Part shown: positions 44,697 to 55,042 of the stretch, piece by piece
How the letters are laid out: every line of letters starts with the position of its first letter
Numbering within the stretch: the stretch's first letter is position 1
DNA from: Silvania hatchlandensis
Lineage (GTDB): Bacteria; Pseudomonadota; Gammaproteobacteria; Enterobacterales; Enterobacteriaceae
Reading direction: 5' to 3'
Length of the DNA stretch: 64,000 bases
Assembly (NCBI RefSeq): GCF_025564065.1
Contig: NZ_JAMGZK010000050.1
Location: 140,354-204,353 of the forward strand
Translations under genes and position numbers: made by a program
Notes under the pieces: model-generated
Told to the model about the DNA's origin: nothing
What the model saw: only the letters and a program-made list of their open reading frames with translations
The model's database searches: none

Positions 44697-46385
44697 TTAT
44701 TCCCCCACCATTTCAGTATTGGCCGCACCCGGCGGAACCATCGGATAGACTTTTTGTTGTGGATCGATACGCACGTGGATCAGCGCCGGACCCGGGCGTG
44801 AGATCGCCGCCTGCAGCGCGGCATGCGCATCCTCTTGTGCATTTAAATCGCAGGTATGCAGGCCAAAACCGGCGGCAATCTGCATAAAGTTGATCGTTCC
44901 CGGATAGGTCGCAGCAAACACCCCCTGCTTGTAGAACAGGCTTTGCTGCTGATGCACCAGCCCCAGCGCTTCGTTGTTCATCAGAATGATTTTCACGTCC
45001 AGCTGATTTTCCGCGGCGGTCGCCATCTCCTGAATGTTCATCATCAGGCTGCCGTCACCGGAGAAGCAGATCACCTTGCGATCCGGATTCGCCAGCGCCG
45101 CGCCGACGGCGGCAGGCAGGCCAAAGCCCATCGTCCCCAGCCCGCCGGAGGTGAGCCACTGGCGCGGACGGTTCAGCGGATAGGCCTGCGCCGTCCACAT
45201 CTGATGCTGACCCACGTCGGTGGTGATGATGGCGCTGTCGTCCACGCAGGCGGCGACGGCGTTAATCAGCCCGTAGTGGCTCAGCGGATCGCCAGCGGTT
45301 GGGATCGCCCCCGGGAACTCCTGCTGCAATCCGCTCACCTGCTGATGCCACGCGCTGCGTGGAGTGGCCTCAATCTGCGGCAGCAGCTGAGCCAGCACCT
45401 CGTTCACATCACCCTGAATGGCGACGTGCGGCTGCTTGATTTTGCCCAGTTCGGCGCGGTCGATATCCACGTGAATGATTTTGGCATTCGGGCAGAACTG
45501 CTCGGTTTTGCCAATCGCCCGGTCATCAAAACGTGCGCCGAGAACAATCAGCAGATCGGCTTCCTGCAGGATAAAGTTGGTGCTGCGCGCGCCGTGCATC
45601 CCCAGCATCCCCAGCGACAGCGGGTGCGCTTTTGGCAGCATGCCCAGCGCCATCAGGGTCATGGTGGTTGGCAGACTGGCTTTTTCGGCCAGCGTGCGCA
45701 CCGCTTGCGGGGCATCGATTACTCCACCACCCAGATACAGCACCGGACGTTCTGCGGCGTTGATCATCGCGGCGGCTTCGCGCACGCTGTCGGCGCTGAA
45801 TTCCGGCGACGGCGCACGGGTGCCTGGGTCGGGCAAGACGTCGATCTCAATTTCAGCGGTCTGCACATCCTTAGGAATGTCTATCCACACCGGGCCTGGA
45901 CGGCCGGACTGCGCAATGCGGAACGCATCGCTGATAACCTGCGGTAATTCGCTGATATCGCGCACTAAATAGTTGTGCTTGGTGATGGGGATAGAGATGC
46001 CGTAGGTGTCCACTTCCTGGAACGCATCGGTGCCGATCATCGAGGCAGGCACCTGGCCGGTAATGCAGACTAACGGAATAGAGTCGAGGCGCGCATCGGC
46101 GATGGCGGTCACCAGGTTGGTGGCCCCCGGCCCGCTACAGGCCATGCAGACCGCCGGTTTGCCTTCGGTACGCGCCATGCCTTGGGCAATAAAGCCCGCG
46201 CCCTGCTCGTGACGCGCCAGCACATGGCGGATCTGCGTGCTCTGGCTTAAGGCGTCGTACAGCGGAAGAACCGTCCCGCCAGGAATACCGGCAACAATCG
46301 TAATGCCCTGACGTTCCAGTAAATGAACGATTAACTGCGCGCCAGTAAAGCGCGTCTTGATGGATGTTGTGCCCGAACTTGCCAT
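44697..46385 (-). CDS. ilvB: Acetolactate synthase I large subunit IlvB
   Basis: 562 residues, thiamine-diphosphate enzyme condensing pyruvate with pyruvate or 2-ketobutyrate in valine and isoleucine synthesis. Catalytic E60 in RHEQGAGFIAQG and the ThDP/Mg motif GDGSLMMNIQEMATAAENQL ... NN. Transcribed behind the ivbL leader, with the attenuator hairpin ending 47 bases before the start codon. Confidence 0.97.
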   Translation of the reverse strand: MASSGTTSIKTRFTGAQLIVHLLERQGITIVAGIPGGTVLPLYDALSQSTQIRHVLARHEQGAGFIAQGMARTEGKPAVCMACSGPGATNLVTAIADARLDSIPLVCITGQVPASMIGTDAFQEVDTYGISIPITKHNYLVRDISELPQVISDAFRIAQSGRPGPVWIDIPKDVQTAEIEIDVLPDPGTRAPSPEFSADSVREAAAMINAAERPVLYLGGGVIDAPQAVRTLAEKASLPTTMTLMALGMLPKAHPLSLGMLGMHGARSTNFILQEADLLIVLGARFDDRAIGKTEQFCPNAKIIHVDIDRAELGKIKQPHVAIQGDVNEVLAQLLPQIEATPRSAWHQQVSGLQQEFPGAIPTAGDPLSHYGLINAVAACVDDSAIITTDVGQHQMWTAQAYPLNRPRQWLTSGGLGTMGFGLPAAVGAALANPDRKVICFSGDGSLMMNIQEMATAAENQLDVKIILMNNEALGLVHQQQSLFYKQGVFAATYPGTINFMQIAAGFGLHTCDLNAQEDAHAALQAAISRPGPALIHVRIDPQQKVYPMVPPGAANTEMVGE

Positions 46386-46431
46386 GCTCCAGTCCTTTTA
46401 TTCTGGGCCGACTTTCCGGGGGGCGTTAAAC

Positions 46432-46460
46432 AAAAACCCCGCCGGTTTGCGCCGGCGGGG
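46432..46460 (-). terminator. ilvB attenuator terminator
   Basis: Minus strand: CCCCGCCGG / CCGGCGGGG 9-bp stem (46437-46445, 46452-46460), 6-base loop, then U-run (A at 46432-46436 on the plus strand). Lies between ivbL and ilvB, the classic branched-chain amino-acid attenuator. Confidence 0.92.
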
Positions 46461-46486
46461 TTTGGAATCGTGTGTTGATTCAGTCC

Positions 46487-46585
46487 CTACGGCGCATTGC
46501 CGACGACCACCACCACACGCACGACGACCACTGCGGCTGGGTGCGCAGTTTTTAGTAGGGTCGAAGTCAGGATGGAAGCGTTCAT
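46487..46585 (-). CDS. ivbL: ilvB operon leader peptide IvbL
   Basis: 32 residues from ATG 46583-46585: MNASILTSTLLKTAHPAA, then a run of four Val, Arg, five Val, ending GNAP. Same length and valine runs as E. coli IvbL. Ribosome stalling at valine codons when charged tRNA-Val or leucine is short prevents the terminator at 46432-46460 from forming. Too short for ordinary gene finding but unmistakable. Confidence 0.95.
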   Translation of the reverse strand: MNASILTSTLLKTAHPAAVVVVRVVVVVGNAP

Positions 46586-46615
46586 GAGGACCTGTCTCTG
46601 GAATCATTGAGTGGA

Positions 46616-46621
46616 TTTATA
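46616..46621 (-). promoter_or_regulatory. Probable ivbL-ilvBN promoter -10
   Basis: Minus strand TATAAA, about 31 bases before the ivbL start. No convincing -35; the E. coli promoter depends on CRP. The rest of the 303-base gap 46586-46888 shows nothing else I can name. Confidence 0.4.
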
Positions 46622-46888
46622 CAAACACAGGTTTTCAGACGTGACAATGGAATTATTTTCATCTGCATAAAAATGCGTCAGCGATCACGTTTCGGTTGTC
46701 GAGCCTCCCATGTCATTTCATCCGCATCTTAGCGGTTAAGCGATTAATTCCTTTAACGATTCTGAAAAATACACGCAGAGATTTAGCCATGCTAATTGCA
46801 GGGTTATTCTTTAGCCCGTGCGTGATGAAAAGACCAAATATCAATACAGCTGAACAAAAGGAATGTCATTTCTGGTTAAGGAGAACAA

Positions 46889-47485
46889 ATGCAATTTCTA
46901 CACAGCGCATTGGTCGCCGTCACACTGCTGCTGGCCGGGTGTGACAAACCGGTGACAACCGACAGCCCACCGTTCGGAGGCGGTGGCACCATTGAAGCCA
47001 TTAACCATACCAGCTGGGCCATCAATCGCTTCAGCGTCAATGGCGTAAACGGTCTCGATGCTATCGGCCCGTATCAGGGCGGCGGCGGCGGTTGCTGCTT
47101 TGGTGTGGATAGGCCGTGGGACCCGACGATGACGGTACAGGTGGACTGGGAAACTGGCGTCGCCTTTGCCAGCGACGTGCCTGAAATGCCTAAGCCGAAG
47201 GAGCCTGATACAACAGGCATGGGCAGGGATGCGCGATACAAGGCCTGGCAGGATTATTCAGATAAATATCACGCCTGGTTCGACAAATTTAAAGCCATCA
47301 GTAAAGCGCATACCCGCACTGTCCCTCTCCCCGACTACACCAGTCAGCCAACCTGCGGGATCACCGTCCATTTCCTACCCTGCGACCAGATAAAAGTCAC
47401 CACCAGCTGTGCCGACTACGGCAATCCTGACTACCCGATTAAAGAGCCAGTCTATATGGAGAAACCCGGCGTATGCCCAAATTAA
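46889..47485 (+). CDS. DUF3304 lipoprotein, probable immunity protein to the Tle1-like effector
   Basis: 198 residues, start ATG 46889 behind AAGGAG. Signal peptide with lipobox LLLAGC and Asp at +2, which predicts an inner-membrane anchor facing the periplasm. The mature part begins with a glycine-rich segment, then EAINHTSWAINRFSVNGVNGLDAIGPYQGGGGGCCFG, the DUF3304 pattern as I recall it. It overlaps the effector start by 13 bases. DUF3304 lipoproteins are known next to DUF2235 phospholipase effectors of type VI secretion and protect the producer in the periplasm. Confidence 0.82.
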   Translation: MQFLHSALVAVTLLLAGCDKPVTTDSPPFGGGGTIEAINHTSWAINRFSVNGVNGLDAIGPYQGGGGGCCFGVDRPWDPTMTVQVDWETGVAFASDVPEMPKPKEPDTTGMGRDARYKAWQDYSDKYHAWFDKFKAISKAHTRTVPLPDYTSQPTCGITVHFLPCDQIKVTTSCADYGNPDYPIKEPVYMEKPGVCPN

Positions 47486-48408
47486 ACCCTGACAACGTCT
47501 GGTATCCACCAGAATTCCCGGAAAGCGGCAGGCTTCCCACTGCTCAATCGCTGACAGAGCGCAATCGCTGGCAACAGGAGCACCTTGAGCACGCCTACCA
47601 CAATGAACTGTGCGCGGCGGCAGGCTGGCGGGTAGCTCCCCCCTGTTGCAGAACGCTCCATATCAGCCTCTTTTTTGACGGCACCGGCAATAACCTGAAC
47701 TACGACCTTTATCACGCCACGCCGCCACACCCCACCAATATTGCCCGCATATTCCGGGCAACCATTGGCCAGGGCTACGCCGGGGGCGCCGGAGACAAAA
47801 ATGCCGTGTTGGTCGATCAAGAGGGATCGGCAAACAATCAATATTACAAATACTATATTCCCGGCGTGGGCACCCCTTTCCCGGAAATAATGGACCTTGA
47901 TTACAGCCCTGAAGGTCTGCAATACGCCGCCTACGGTGAGGAGCGCATTAACTGGGGGCTGCTGCGGATAGTGGATGCCCTGCGCAGAATGCTGAGGTTG
48001 GGTAAGCTATCCGATGGTGAAAGCTGGCAGGCGCTGAAAGCGATGGCCACTTCCTGGATATCGTTTCAGATAGTCGGAGATTATCAGCGCCGCTCGGAAT
48101 TCTTCCGCCTTCTGAACAAGCTTGGCAGACCCCTTGAAACAGCGCTAACGACGCCGGGCGTAGGTCAGGCCAGATTAATGGGTATCAAACTCTATATTTA
48201 CGGTTTCTCCCGTGGCGCAGCCGCTGCCAGAACCTGCGTAAACTGGCTTAACGCGCTCATACCGCCCCCGGAACAAGGGGAACCCCAGCCGCTGTGTCTG
48301 CCTTCCGCCATGGGGAATATCCCCATAAGCGTTGAGTTCTTCGGGCTGATGGATACCGTTGCTTCAGTAGGTATCGCCCATATCGCCCCGTCGCGTAAGG
48401 CCATATGA
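47473..48408 (+). pseudogene. Tle1-like phospholipase effector (DUF2235), N-terminal part of a split gene
   Basis: 311 residues. DUF2235 hydrolase opening LHISLFFDGTGNNLNYD, nucleophile elbow IYGFSRGAAAARTC with S246 (GxSxG), and an acid residue region VEFFGLMDTVAS with D294. The frame ends at TGA 48406-48408, sharing ATGA with the next frame. The C-terminal histidine part of the catalytic triad lies in the second frame. One extra base around 48391-48403 would join both frames. No VgrG, PAAR or other secretion gene is nearby. Reads as an orphan type VI effector broken by a frameshift, unless it is a genuine two-chain protein or a sequencing error. Confidence 0.75.
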
Positions 48409-49871
48409 GCTGGGCGGATGGTACGCTGGCGCTACCGGACAATGGTCTGATTAAACGTTGCGTGCACATGGTCAGCGCCCATGAACAGCGCCTCTGTTTT
48501 CCGCTGGATTCGGTCTGTCGGGAAGATGGGAGCTATCCGGAAAACAGCGTTGAAGTGGTCTATCCCGGGATGCATTCGGATATTGGCGGAGGCTATCCAC
48601 CGGGCGATCAGGGTAAAGGCAGCGGAGATGAAGATGCATATTTAATTTCGCAAATTGCATTACATGATATGTATGCCGCCAGTTTTGCTGCGGGAGCTCC
48701 TTTGAAAGTCTTACGAGATGCACTCCCGGAACATCTCAAAGAAAACACATGGCGCATCATAACTACAGAACTTAGCCGTGCATTCGAAATTTCCCCGGAT
48801 ATCATCAAACGCTTCAACGGCTGGCGACAGCTCACGCTCGGCCTGGTGCCTTCTGAAGAAGCCCTTTCTGCCGAACACGTCACGCAATACTCCCCCGTAC
48901 GTGCAGATCACAACCTTATCGACGCATTAGAACAGCAGATTGGCTGGTTAACCGCCTGGCGAATAAACCGCTATGCCAATGAGACCTTCCGTCAGCAGCG
49001 CTTTTACGCCGCTGCCGCCGCTAACGAACAAGATCAGGATAATGACCCGGCTATCCGACGGCAGCGGGAAAGGGATCATGAGACAGCGTTGAATGAACTG
49101 GAAAAAATACGTCATGCACAACGAATGAATGCCAGAGATGGCGAGTTCACGTTGTTCGCTGCGGGCCCCAAAGGCTTTGATGCCGCGCTGGGTCAGACGC
49201 AGCTGCTGCAGGCGGCGATTGAGTTCAAAGAGGACTATCAGAAGCGGCCCCGCACGCAGGCCAAAAGTTTTACCTTTAACGCGCTGGATGGTTTTCGCGG
49301 CTTTATTTACGCCTTTAACCAGGACGATATCCCTGTCGAATTCAGACGCATTAAAGAGGACGGTGAAAGGTATCTGCTAACGCTATTTCCGCCACCGGGA
49401 GTGCAACTGCGCGCTGACGACCCTGCAGGACTGACAAGGGCGCTCTTTGATGACCAGATCCATGACTCACGAGCATGGTTTATGCACAGTGCCCTTGGCG
49501 CACGCGAACCCTGGGGGAGCTATTTCTTGTATCGCATGATTTATTTTGGCGAGGCCATGAGCAAACACGTCAAACCGCTGGCTATGCTTGGCTACGTTGC
49601 CGGTCTGGCCTATCCCATTTCGACCCACGATATTCAATTCATCATCGATATGGTGCATAACGAAAATTCCCTGGCAGAACGTTCTACCGCCGGAGAGAAG
49701 ATTACCGTTATCGATCCCGATACCGGCCATTCGGTGGGCGTTTTGCAGGATCGGACCCAACAATTACCTTGCGTCCACTCGTCAGCCTCGGTGCAGGCAG
49801 AATGCCGACAAGCCCTGATAAAGGATTTTAAACAGAGAAAAGCGGCGGCGATGGCGTTGTTGACCCAGTAA
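48405..49871 (+). pseudogene. Tle1-like phospholipase effector (DUF2235), C-terminal part of a split gene
   Basis: 488 residues from ATG 48405, which overlaps the upstream stop. MSWADGTLALP and YPGMHSDIGGGYPPGD are continuous with DUF2235: H57 is the expected catalytic histidine. The rest is the large helical C-terminal part of Tle1 proteins with a hydrophobic stretch about 385-410 (HVKPLAMLGYVAGLAYPI). Upstream in this frame there is a stop (TAA 48396-48398), so fusion needs a frame change between 48391 and 48405. The fragment is open to its natural end with no further lesions, which suggests a recent break. Confidence 0.75.
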
Positions 49872-50065
49872 CGCCATCCGCAGTATTCAACCTTTTGGCA
49901 ACAAATGTTGCCGGAGGTTGTAGAGCAATCCTGCCTCTGCATCGTTATCCATTAGAGTTAGCGACACGCCACTTCTCCCCTCACTGTGGTAGATTCACCC
50001 CGCCTTTTGCGCCACAGGCAGTTACTTATTCTTTATCTCAATAATTTAAGAACATATTCAGCGAC

Positions 50066-51250
50066 ATGAAAAAACAACGGAACGTTAATTTACTATTAAT
50101 GTTGGTCCTGCTGGTCGCCGTCGGTCAGATGGCGCAGACCATTTATATCCCGGCGATTGCAGACATGGCGAAGGCGTTGCAGGTACGTGAAGGGGCCGTC
50201 CAGAGCGTAATGGCCGCCTATCTGCTGACCTATGGCGTGTCGCAGCTGTTCTACGGCCCGCTCTCGGACCGCGTCGGTCGCCGCCCGGTGATCCTCGTCG
50301 GTATGACCATTTTTATGATCGCGACCCTGATTGCGATGACCACTCACAGCCTGAGTACGCTGATTGCTGCCAGTGCATTGCAGGGTGTCGGCACCGGGGT
50401 GGGCGGCGTGATGGCCCGTACCCTGCCGCGCGATATGTATCAGGGCAGCCAGCTTCGGCATGCCAACAGCCTGCTGAATATGGGCATTCTGGTTAGCCCG
50501 CTGATGGCGCCGCTGATTGGTGGCCTGCTGGATACGATGTGGTCCTGGCGCGCCTGTTACGGTTTCCTGCTGGTGCTGTGCGTGATTGTGACCTTCAGCA
50601 TGGCGCGCTGGATGCCGGAAACCCGACCAACGGATGCGCCGCGCACGAAGTTGCTGACCAGCTACAAAATTCTGTTCGGCAACGGCGCCTTTACCTGTTA
50701 CGTGCTGATGCTGATCGGCGGCCTGGCGGGCATCGCCGTATTCGAGGCCAGCTCCGGGGTACTTCTGGGTGCGGGGCTCGGTCTCAGCAGCATGGTGGTG
50801 AGTATTCTGTTTATTCTGCCGATCCCGGCGGCGTTTTTCGGCGCCTGGTTTGCCGGACGCGCCAATAAACGCTTTTCTACCCTGATGTGGCAGGCGGTGG
50901 TGAGCTGTCTGCTGGCGGGGTTGATGATGTGGATCCCAGGCCTGTTCGGGGTGATGACCGTCTGGACCCTGCTGATCCCGGCGGCGCTGTTCTTCTTTGG
51001 CGCGGGGATGTTGTTCCCGCTGGCGACCAGCGGCGCGATGGAGCCGTTCCCGTTCCTCGCGGGTACCGCCGGGGCGCTGGTGGGTGGCCTGCAGAATATC
51101 GGCTCGGGCGCGCTGGCCTGGCTCTCCGCAATGCTGCCGCAAAACGGGCAGGCAAGCCTGGGCTTGCTGATGACGTTAATGGGCCTGCTGATTTTGCTGT
51201 GCTGGCTGCCGCTGGCCTCCCGCGTTTCACATCACGAACAGGCGGTGTAA
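50066..51250 (+). CDS. emrD: Multidrug efflux pump EmrD
   Basis: 394 residues, 12-segment DHA1 transporter. LLLMLVLLVAVGQMAQTIYIPAIADMA and motif A FYGPLSDRVGRRPVILVG match E. coli EmrD, which exports amphipathic compounds. In E. coli it follows the ivbL/istR-tisB region; here the effector/immunity pair lies in between. The 194 bases upstream contain its promoter, not resolved, and a GGCAACA/TGTTGCC hairpin at 49898-49913. Confidence 0.96.
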   Translation: MKKQRNVNLLLMLVLLVAVGQMAQTIYIPAIADMAKALQVREGAVQSVMAAYLLTYGVSQLFYGPLSDRVGRRPVILVGMTIFMIATLIAMTTHSLSTLIAASALQGVGTGVGGVMARTLPRDMYQGSQLRHANSLLNMGILVSPLMAPLIGGLLDTMWSWRACYGFLLVLCVIVTFSMARWMPETRPTDAPRTKLLTSYKILFGNGAFTCYVLMLIGGLAGIAVFEASSGVLLGAGLGLSSMVVSILFILPIPAAFFGAWFAGRANKRFSTLMWQAVVSCLLAGLMMWIPGLFGVMTVWTLLIPAALFFFGAGMLFPLATSGAMEPFPFLAGTAGALVGGLQNIGSGALAWLSAMLPQNGQASLGLLMTLMGLLILLCWLPLASRVSHHEQAV

Positions 51251-52180
51251 TCAGGTCGCCTTTTCTTTCAACCAGTGGATAAAGGCATCAATTTTTGGCC
51301 ACTGACGCCCGGACAGCGTCGACACGTAATAGTGCTGGTGGCATTTCAGGGTCTGCTCGCCAAACGGCGCGATCAGCTCACCACGATCCAGACGCTTCTG
51401 CACCAGCCGTTTTCGCCCCATCGCCACGCCAACGTGGTTGATGGCGGCGATCACCGCTAAATCTGAACGATCGAATCCAATTCCCGCCGATGGCGGCAAG
51501 TTCACCGCAAAATGTTGCGCCCAGCTAAACCACTCGTCAGTACCGGAATCGTTACTCCAGGCCTGTCTGTCGTGCAGCAGCGTGCAGTGGCGCAGGTTAT
51601 CGGGATTGCTCAGCAGCTGATGCTCGCGGGCATAATCCGGTGAGCAGACAGGCAGGATCGCCTCATCCATTAAAAAGTGGTGTGAGAGCTGAGTTGGCGG
51701 CATATCGTCGAAGTAGAGCGCCAGATCGATGCCGGTTCGCTGCATATTAACGTAATCATTCCCGGTCAGGATGGTGAGCGAGATAGACGGATAGCGGCGG
51801 GTAAAGTCACCCAACATCGGTACCAGCCAGCACTGGGCAATCGACGGGCGCGAATAGACGGTCAGCGTGCCGGAAAGGGCCTGGTTTTTAATGTCGAGGA
51901 TCTCCTGATTCAGGGTATCCAGCGACGATTTCAGGGTCCAGTAGACGCGCTTTCCCTCCTGGGTCAGCTCCACTTTACGGTGTGAGCGGACAAACAGCGC
52001 AATCCCCAACTCCTCTTCCAGCAGGTTCATCCGATGGCTTACCGCACTCGGGCTCAGGGACAGCTCTTCTGCCGCCAGCGCGAACGACTCGTGTCGCGCG
52101 GCCACTTCAAAGGTGTGCATCTTCGACAGCTGCCAGCCATTCAGTAAGCGATGTCTCGCCTCATTGCCCTCGTTCATCAC
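51251..52180 (-). CDS. dsdC: D-serine-responsive LysR regulator DsdC
   Basis: 309 residues. LysR HTH in LSKMHTFEVAARHESFALAAEELSLSPSAVSHRMNLLEEELGIALFVRSHRKVELT, then the effector domain. Activates dsdXA with D-serine. Divergent from dsdX across 205 bases (52181-52385) where its binding sites must lie. Confidence 0.95.
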   Translation of the reverse strand: MMNEGNEARHRLLNGWQLSKMHTFEVAARHESFALAAEELSLSPSAVSHRMNLLEEELGIALFVRSHRKVELTQEGKRVYWTLKSSLDTLNQEILDIKNQALSGTLTVYSRPSIAQCWLVPMLGDFTRRYPSISLTILTGNDYVNMQRTGIDLALYFDDMPPTQLSHHFLMDEAILPVCSPDYAREHQLLSNPDNLRHCTLLHDRQAWSNDSGTDEWFSWAQHFAVNLPPSAGIGFDRSDLAVIAAINHVGVAMGRKRLVQKRLDRGELIAPFGEQTLKCHQHYYVSTLSGRQWPKIDAFIHWLKEKAT

Positions 52181-52385
52181 CCTGCTCTCTTTTGCCTCAT
52201 ATCTGCCCCCAGAATACCCGTTAAAGATGAGAAAATGAGAACCAACGACGCTATAAATGCATTTTTTAGAGGAATGTCACTCAGTTGATCCAATCTGGCT
52301 CATGTGAGCCGTAATTTATATCGTTTGTCAGCCCCGGCGGTTTTTTCGTCCAATACCCGCAGATTACTTGAGGGTGAGGTGAGAT

Positions 52386-53723
52386 ATGGGATCTCCGGTC
52401 TGGGTTGTGGCCACGCTGCTAATAAGCATCGTGCTGATTGTGTTTACTATCGTAAAACTGAAGTTTCACCCGTTCCTCGCCCTGCTGCTGGCGAGCTTTT
52501 TTGTCGGCAGCATGATGAGGATGAGTCCGCTGGATATGGTCAACGCCATTGAGAGCGGCATCGGCGGCACGCTGGGCTTTCTGGCGGCGGTCATCGGCCT
52601 TGGCACTATTCTGGGCAAAATGATGGAAGTGTCGGGGGCGGCGGAGCGGATTGGCCTGACGCTACAGCGCTGCCGCTGGCTCTCTGTCGATGTGATCATG
52701 GTGCTGGTGGGGATGATTTGCGGCATTACGCTGTTCGTTGAAGTGGGCGTGGTGCTGCTGATCCCGCTGGCCTTCTCCATCGCCAAAAAGACCCATACTT
52801 CGCTGCTCAAACTGGCAATCCCGCTCTGTACCGCACTAATGGCGGTGCACTGCGTGGTGCCGCCGCACCCGGCGGCGCTGTTTGTCACCAATAAGCTGGG
52901 TGCCGATGTCGGGACGGTGATCGTCTATGGCCTGCTGGTCGGGCTGATGGCTTCCCTGATCGGCGGCCCGCTGTTCCTGAAGCTGCTGGGTAACCGCCTG
53001 CCGTTTAAATCCGTTCCGGCTGAATTTTCAGACCTGAAAGTGCGGGAGGAGCATACCCTGCCGTCGCTGGGTGCCACGCTGTTTACCGTCCTGCTGCCCA
53101 TCGGCCTGATGCTGGTGAAAACCCTCGCCGAACTGAATATGGCGAAAACCGGCACCTTGTATACGCTGCTGGAGTTTATCGGCAACCCGATCACGGCGAT
53201 GTTTATTGCGGTGTTTGTCGCCTACTACCTGCTGGGGCTGCGTCAGCAGATGGGGATGGCTACCCTGCTGACCCATACCGAAAACGGTTTTGGATCGATC
53301 GCCAATATTCTGCTGATTATTGGCGCGGGCGGGGCGTTTAACGCGATCCTCAAAACCAGCGGTTTAGCCGATACGCTGGCGTTGATTCTGTCGAATCTGC
53401 ATATGCATCCGATCCTGCTTGCCTGGCTGGTGGCACTGATCCTGCACGCAGCGGTGGGGTCTGCCACGGTGGCGATGATGGGTGCGACGGCGATTGTCGC
53501 CCCGATGCTGCCACTCTACCCAAACGTCAGTCCGGAGATCATCACCATTGCCATCGGTTCCGGAGCCATTGGCTTCACGATCGTCACCGATTCACTCTTC
53601 TGGCTGGTGAAGCAGTACTGTGGCGCCAGCCTGAATGAGACCTTCAAATACTATACGACGGCGACTTTTATCGCTTCGGTGCTTGCACTTGGCGGCACGT
53701 TCCTGCTTTCTTTTATTATCTAG
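52386..53723 (+). CDS. dsdX: D-serine permease DsdX
   Basis: 445 residues, gluconate-permease (GntP) family, about 12 membrane segments. Near identical in pattern to E. coli Dsd[68 protein letters not shown]. Imports D-serine for DsdA, whose gene starts 16 bases after this stop. Confidence 0.96.
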   Translation: MGSPVWVVATLLISIVLIVFTIVKLKFHPFLALLLASFFVGSMMRMSPLDMVNAIESGIGGTLGFLAAVIGLGTILGKMMEVSGAAERIGLTLQRCRWLSVDVIMVLVGMICGITLFVEVGVVLLIPLAFSIAKKTHTSLLKLAIPLCTALMAVHCVVPPHPAALFVTNKLGADVGTVIVYGLLVGLMASLIGGPLFLKLLGNRLPFKSVPAEFSDLKVREEHTLPSLGATLFTVLLPIGLMLVKTLAELNMAKTGTLYTLLEFIGNPITAMFIAVFVAYYLLGLRQQMGMATLLTHTENGFGSIANILLIIGAGGAFNAILKTSGLADTLALILSNLHMHPILLAWLVALILHAAVGSATVAMMGATAIVAPMLPLYPNVSPEIITIAIGSGAIGFTIVTDSLFWLVKQYCGASLNETFKYYTTATFIASVLALGGTFLLSFII

Positions 53724-53739
53724 CGCGAAGAGATCTCTT

Positions 53740-55041
53740 ATGGAAAACGCAAAAATCACCACCTTAATCGCCCAGTATCCTCTGGTTGAGGACCTGATCG
53801 CCCTGAAAGAGACGACCTGGTTTAACCCGAAAGCCACCACCCTTACCGAAGGGCTGCCGTGGGTGGGGTTGACGCAGGCGGATGTGGACGATGCCCATGC
53901 CCGACTGGCGCGCTTTGCCCCCTGGCTGGCGAAAGCCTTCCCGGAAACGGCAGACAATCACGGCATTATCGAATCCCCGCTGGTCGCCCTTCCAGCCATG
54001 CACCCGCGGCTGGAAAAAGAGACCGGGATGACGATCCCCGGCACCCTGCTGCTCAAAAAAGACAGCCACCTGCCGATTTCGGGCTCGATTAAAGCCCGCG
54101 GCGGTATCTATGAAGTGCTGGCCCACGCCGAAAAACTGGCGCTGGCCGCCGGGTTGTTATCCCTTGAGGATGACTACAGCAAGCTGCTCCAGCCGGAATA
54201 CCGTGAGTTCTTTGGCCGTCACAGCATTGCGGTCGGTTCGACCGGCAATCTGGGGCTCTCCATTGGCATCGCCAGCGCCCGCGTCGGCTTTAAGGTGACG
54301 GTGCATATGTCCGCCGACGCCCGGGAGTGGAAAAAAGCCAAACTGCGCAGCCACGGGGTGACGGTTGTTGAGTACGAACAGGATTACGGCGTCGCGGTGG
54401 AGCAAGGGCGCAAAGCGGCCGAAAGCGATCCGAACTGCTTCTTTATCGACGATGAAAACTCCCACACCCTGTTCTTAGGCTATGCCGTGGCGGGCGAGCG
54501 CCTGAAAGCGCAGTTCGCCGAACAGGGCCGGGTGGTAGATGCAGATCACCCGCTGTTTGTCTATCTGCCGTGCGGCGTGGGCGGCGGGCCTGGCGGGGTG
54601 GCATTTGGGCTGAAGCTGGCCTTTGGCGATCACGTACACTGCTTCTTTGCCGAGCCGACGCACTCTCCGTGCATGCTGTTGGGGGTGTATACCGGCCTGC
54701 ACGATGAGATTGCGGTGCAGGATCTGGGGATTGATAACCTCACCGCAGCCGATGGCCTGGCGGTCGGCCGTGCCTCCGGCTTTGTCGGCCGCGCAATGGA
54801 GCGCCTGCTTGATGGGTTTTACACCCTCTCGGATCAGAGCATGTACAACATGCTGGGCTGGCTGGCGCAAGAGGAAAACATTCGCCTTGAGCCGTCGGCG
54901 CTGGCGGGCATGGCCGGGCCGGTACGCCTCGCCGCCTCCGGTCGCTATCCGCTGGAGAACGCGACCCATCTGGTGTGGGCCACCGGCGGCGGCATGGTCC
55001 CGGACGACGAGATGGCAAAGTATCTGGCGAAAGGGCAGTAA
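53740..55041 (+). CDS. dsdA: D-serine ammonia-lyase DsdA
   Basis: 433 residues from ATG 53740; the frame is open further upstream inside dsdX but [30 protein letters not shown] is the family start. PLP-binding K118 in SGSIKARGG, at the same number as in E. coli DsdA, plus the phosphate loop [13 protein letters not shown]. Converts D-serine to pyruvate and ammonia, detoxifying it. Confidence 0.97.
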   Translation: MENAKITTLIAQYPLVEDLIALKETTWFNPKATTLTEGLPWVGLTQADVDDAHARLARFAPWLAKAFPETADNHGIIESPLVALPAMHPRLEKETGMTIPGTLLLKKDSHLPISGSIKARGGIYEVLAHAEKLALAAGLLSLEDDYSKLLQPEYREFFGRHSIAVGSTGNLGLSIGIASARVGFKVTVHMSADAREWKKAKLRSHGVTVVEYEQDYGVAVEQGRKAAESDPNCFFIDDENSHTLFLGYAVAGERLKAQFAEQGRVVDADHPLFVYLPCGVGGGPGGVAFGLKLAFGDHVHCFFAEPTHSPCMLLGVYTGLHDEIAVQDLGIDNLTAADGLAVGRASGFVGRAMERLLDGFYTLSDQSMYNMLGWLAQEENIRLEPSALAGMAGPVRLAASGRYPLENATHLVWATGGGMVPDDEMAKYLAKGQ

Positions 55042-55042
55042 C

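Noticed and set aside
46398..46607. 69-aa minus-strand frame over the ilvB leader
   Set aside because: It overlaps the attenuator and ivbL in another frame; the valine-rich leader peptide explains the region.
48391..48408. Programmed frameshifting joining the two effector frames
   Set aside because: No slippery heptamer or downstream pseudoknot was evident, and an in-frame stop (48396-48398) lies just before the second start.
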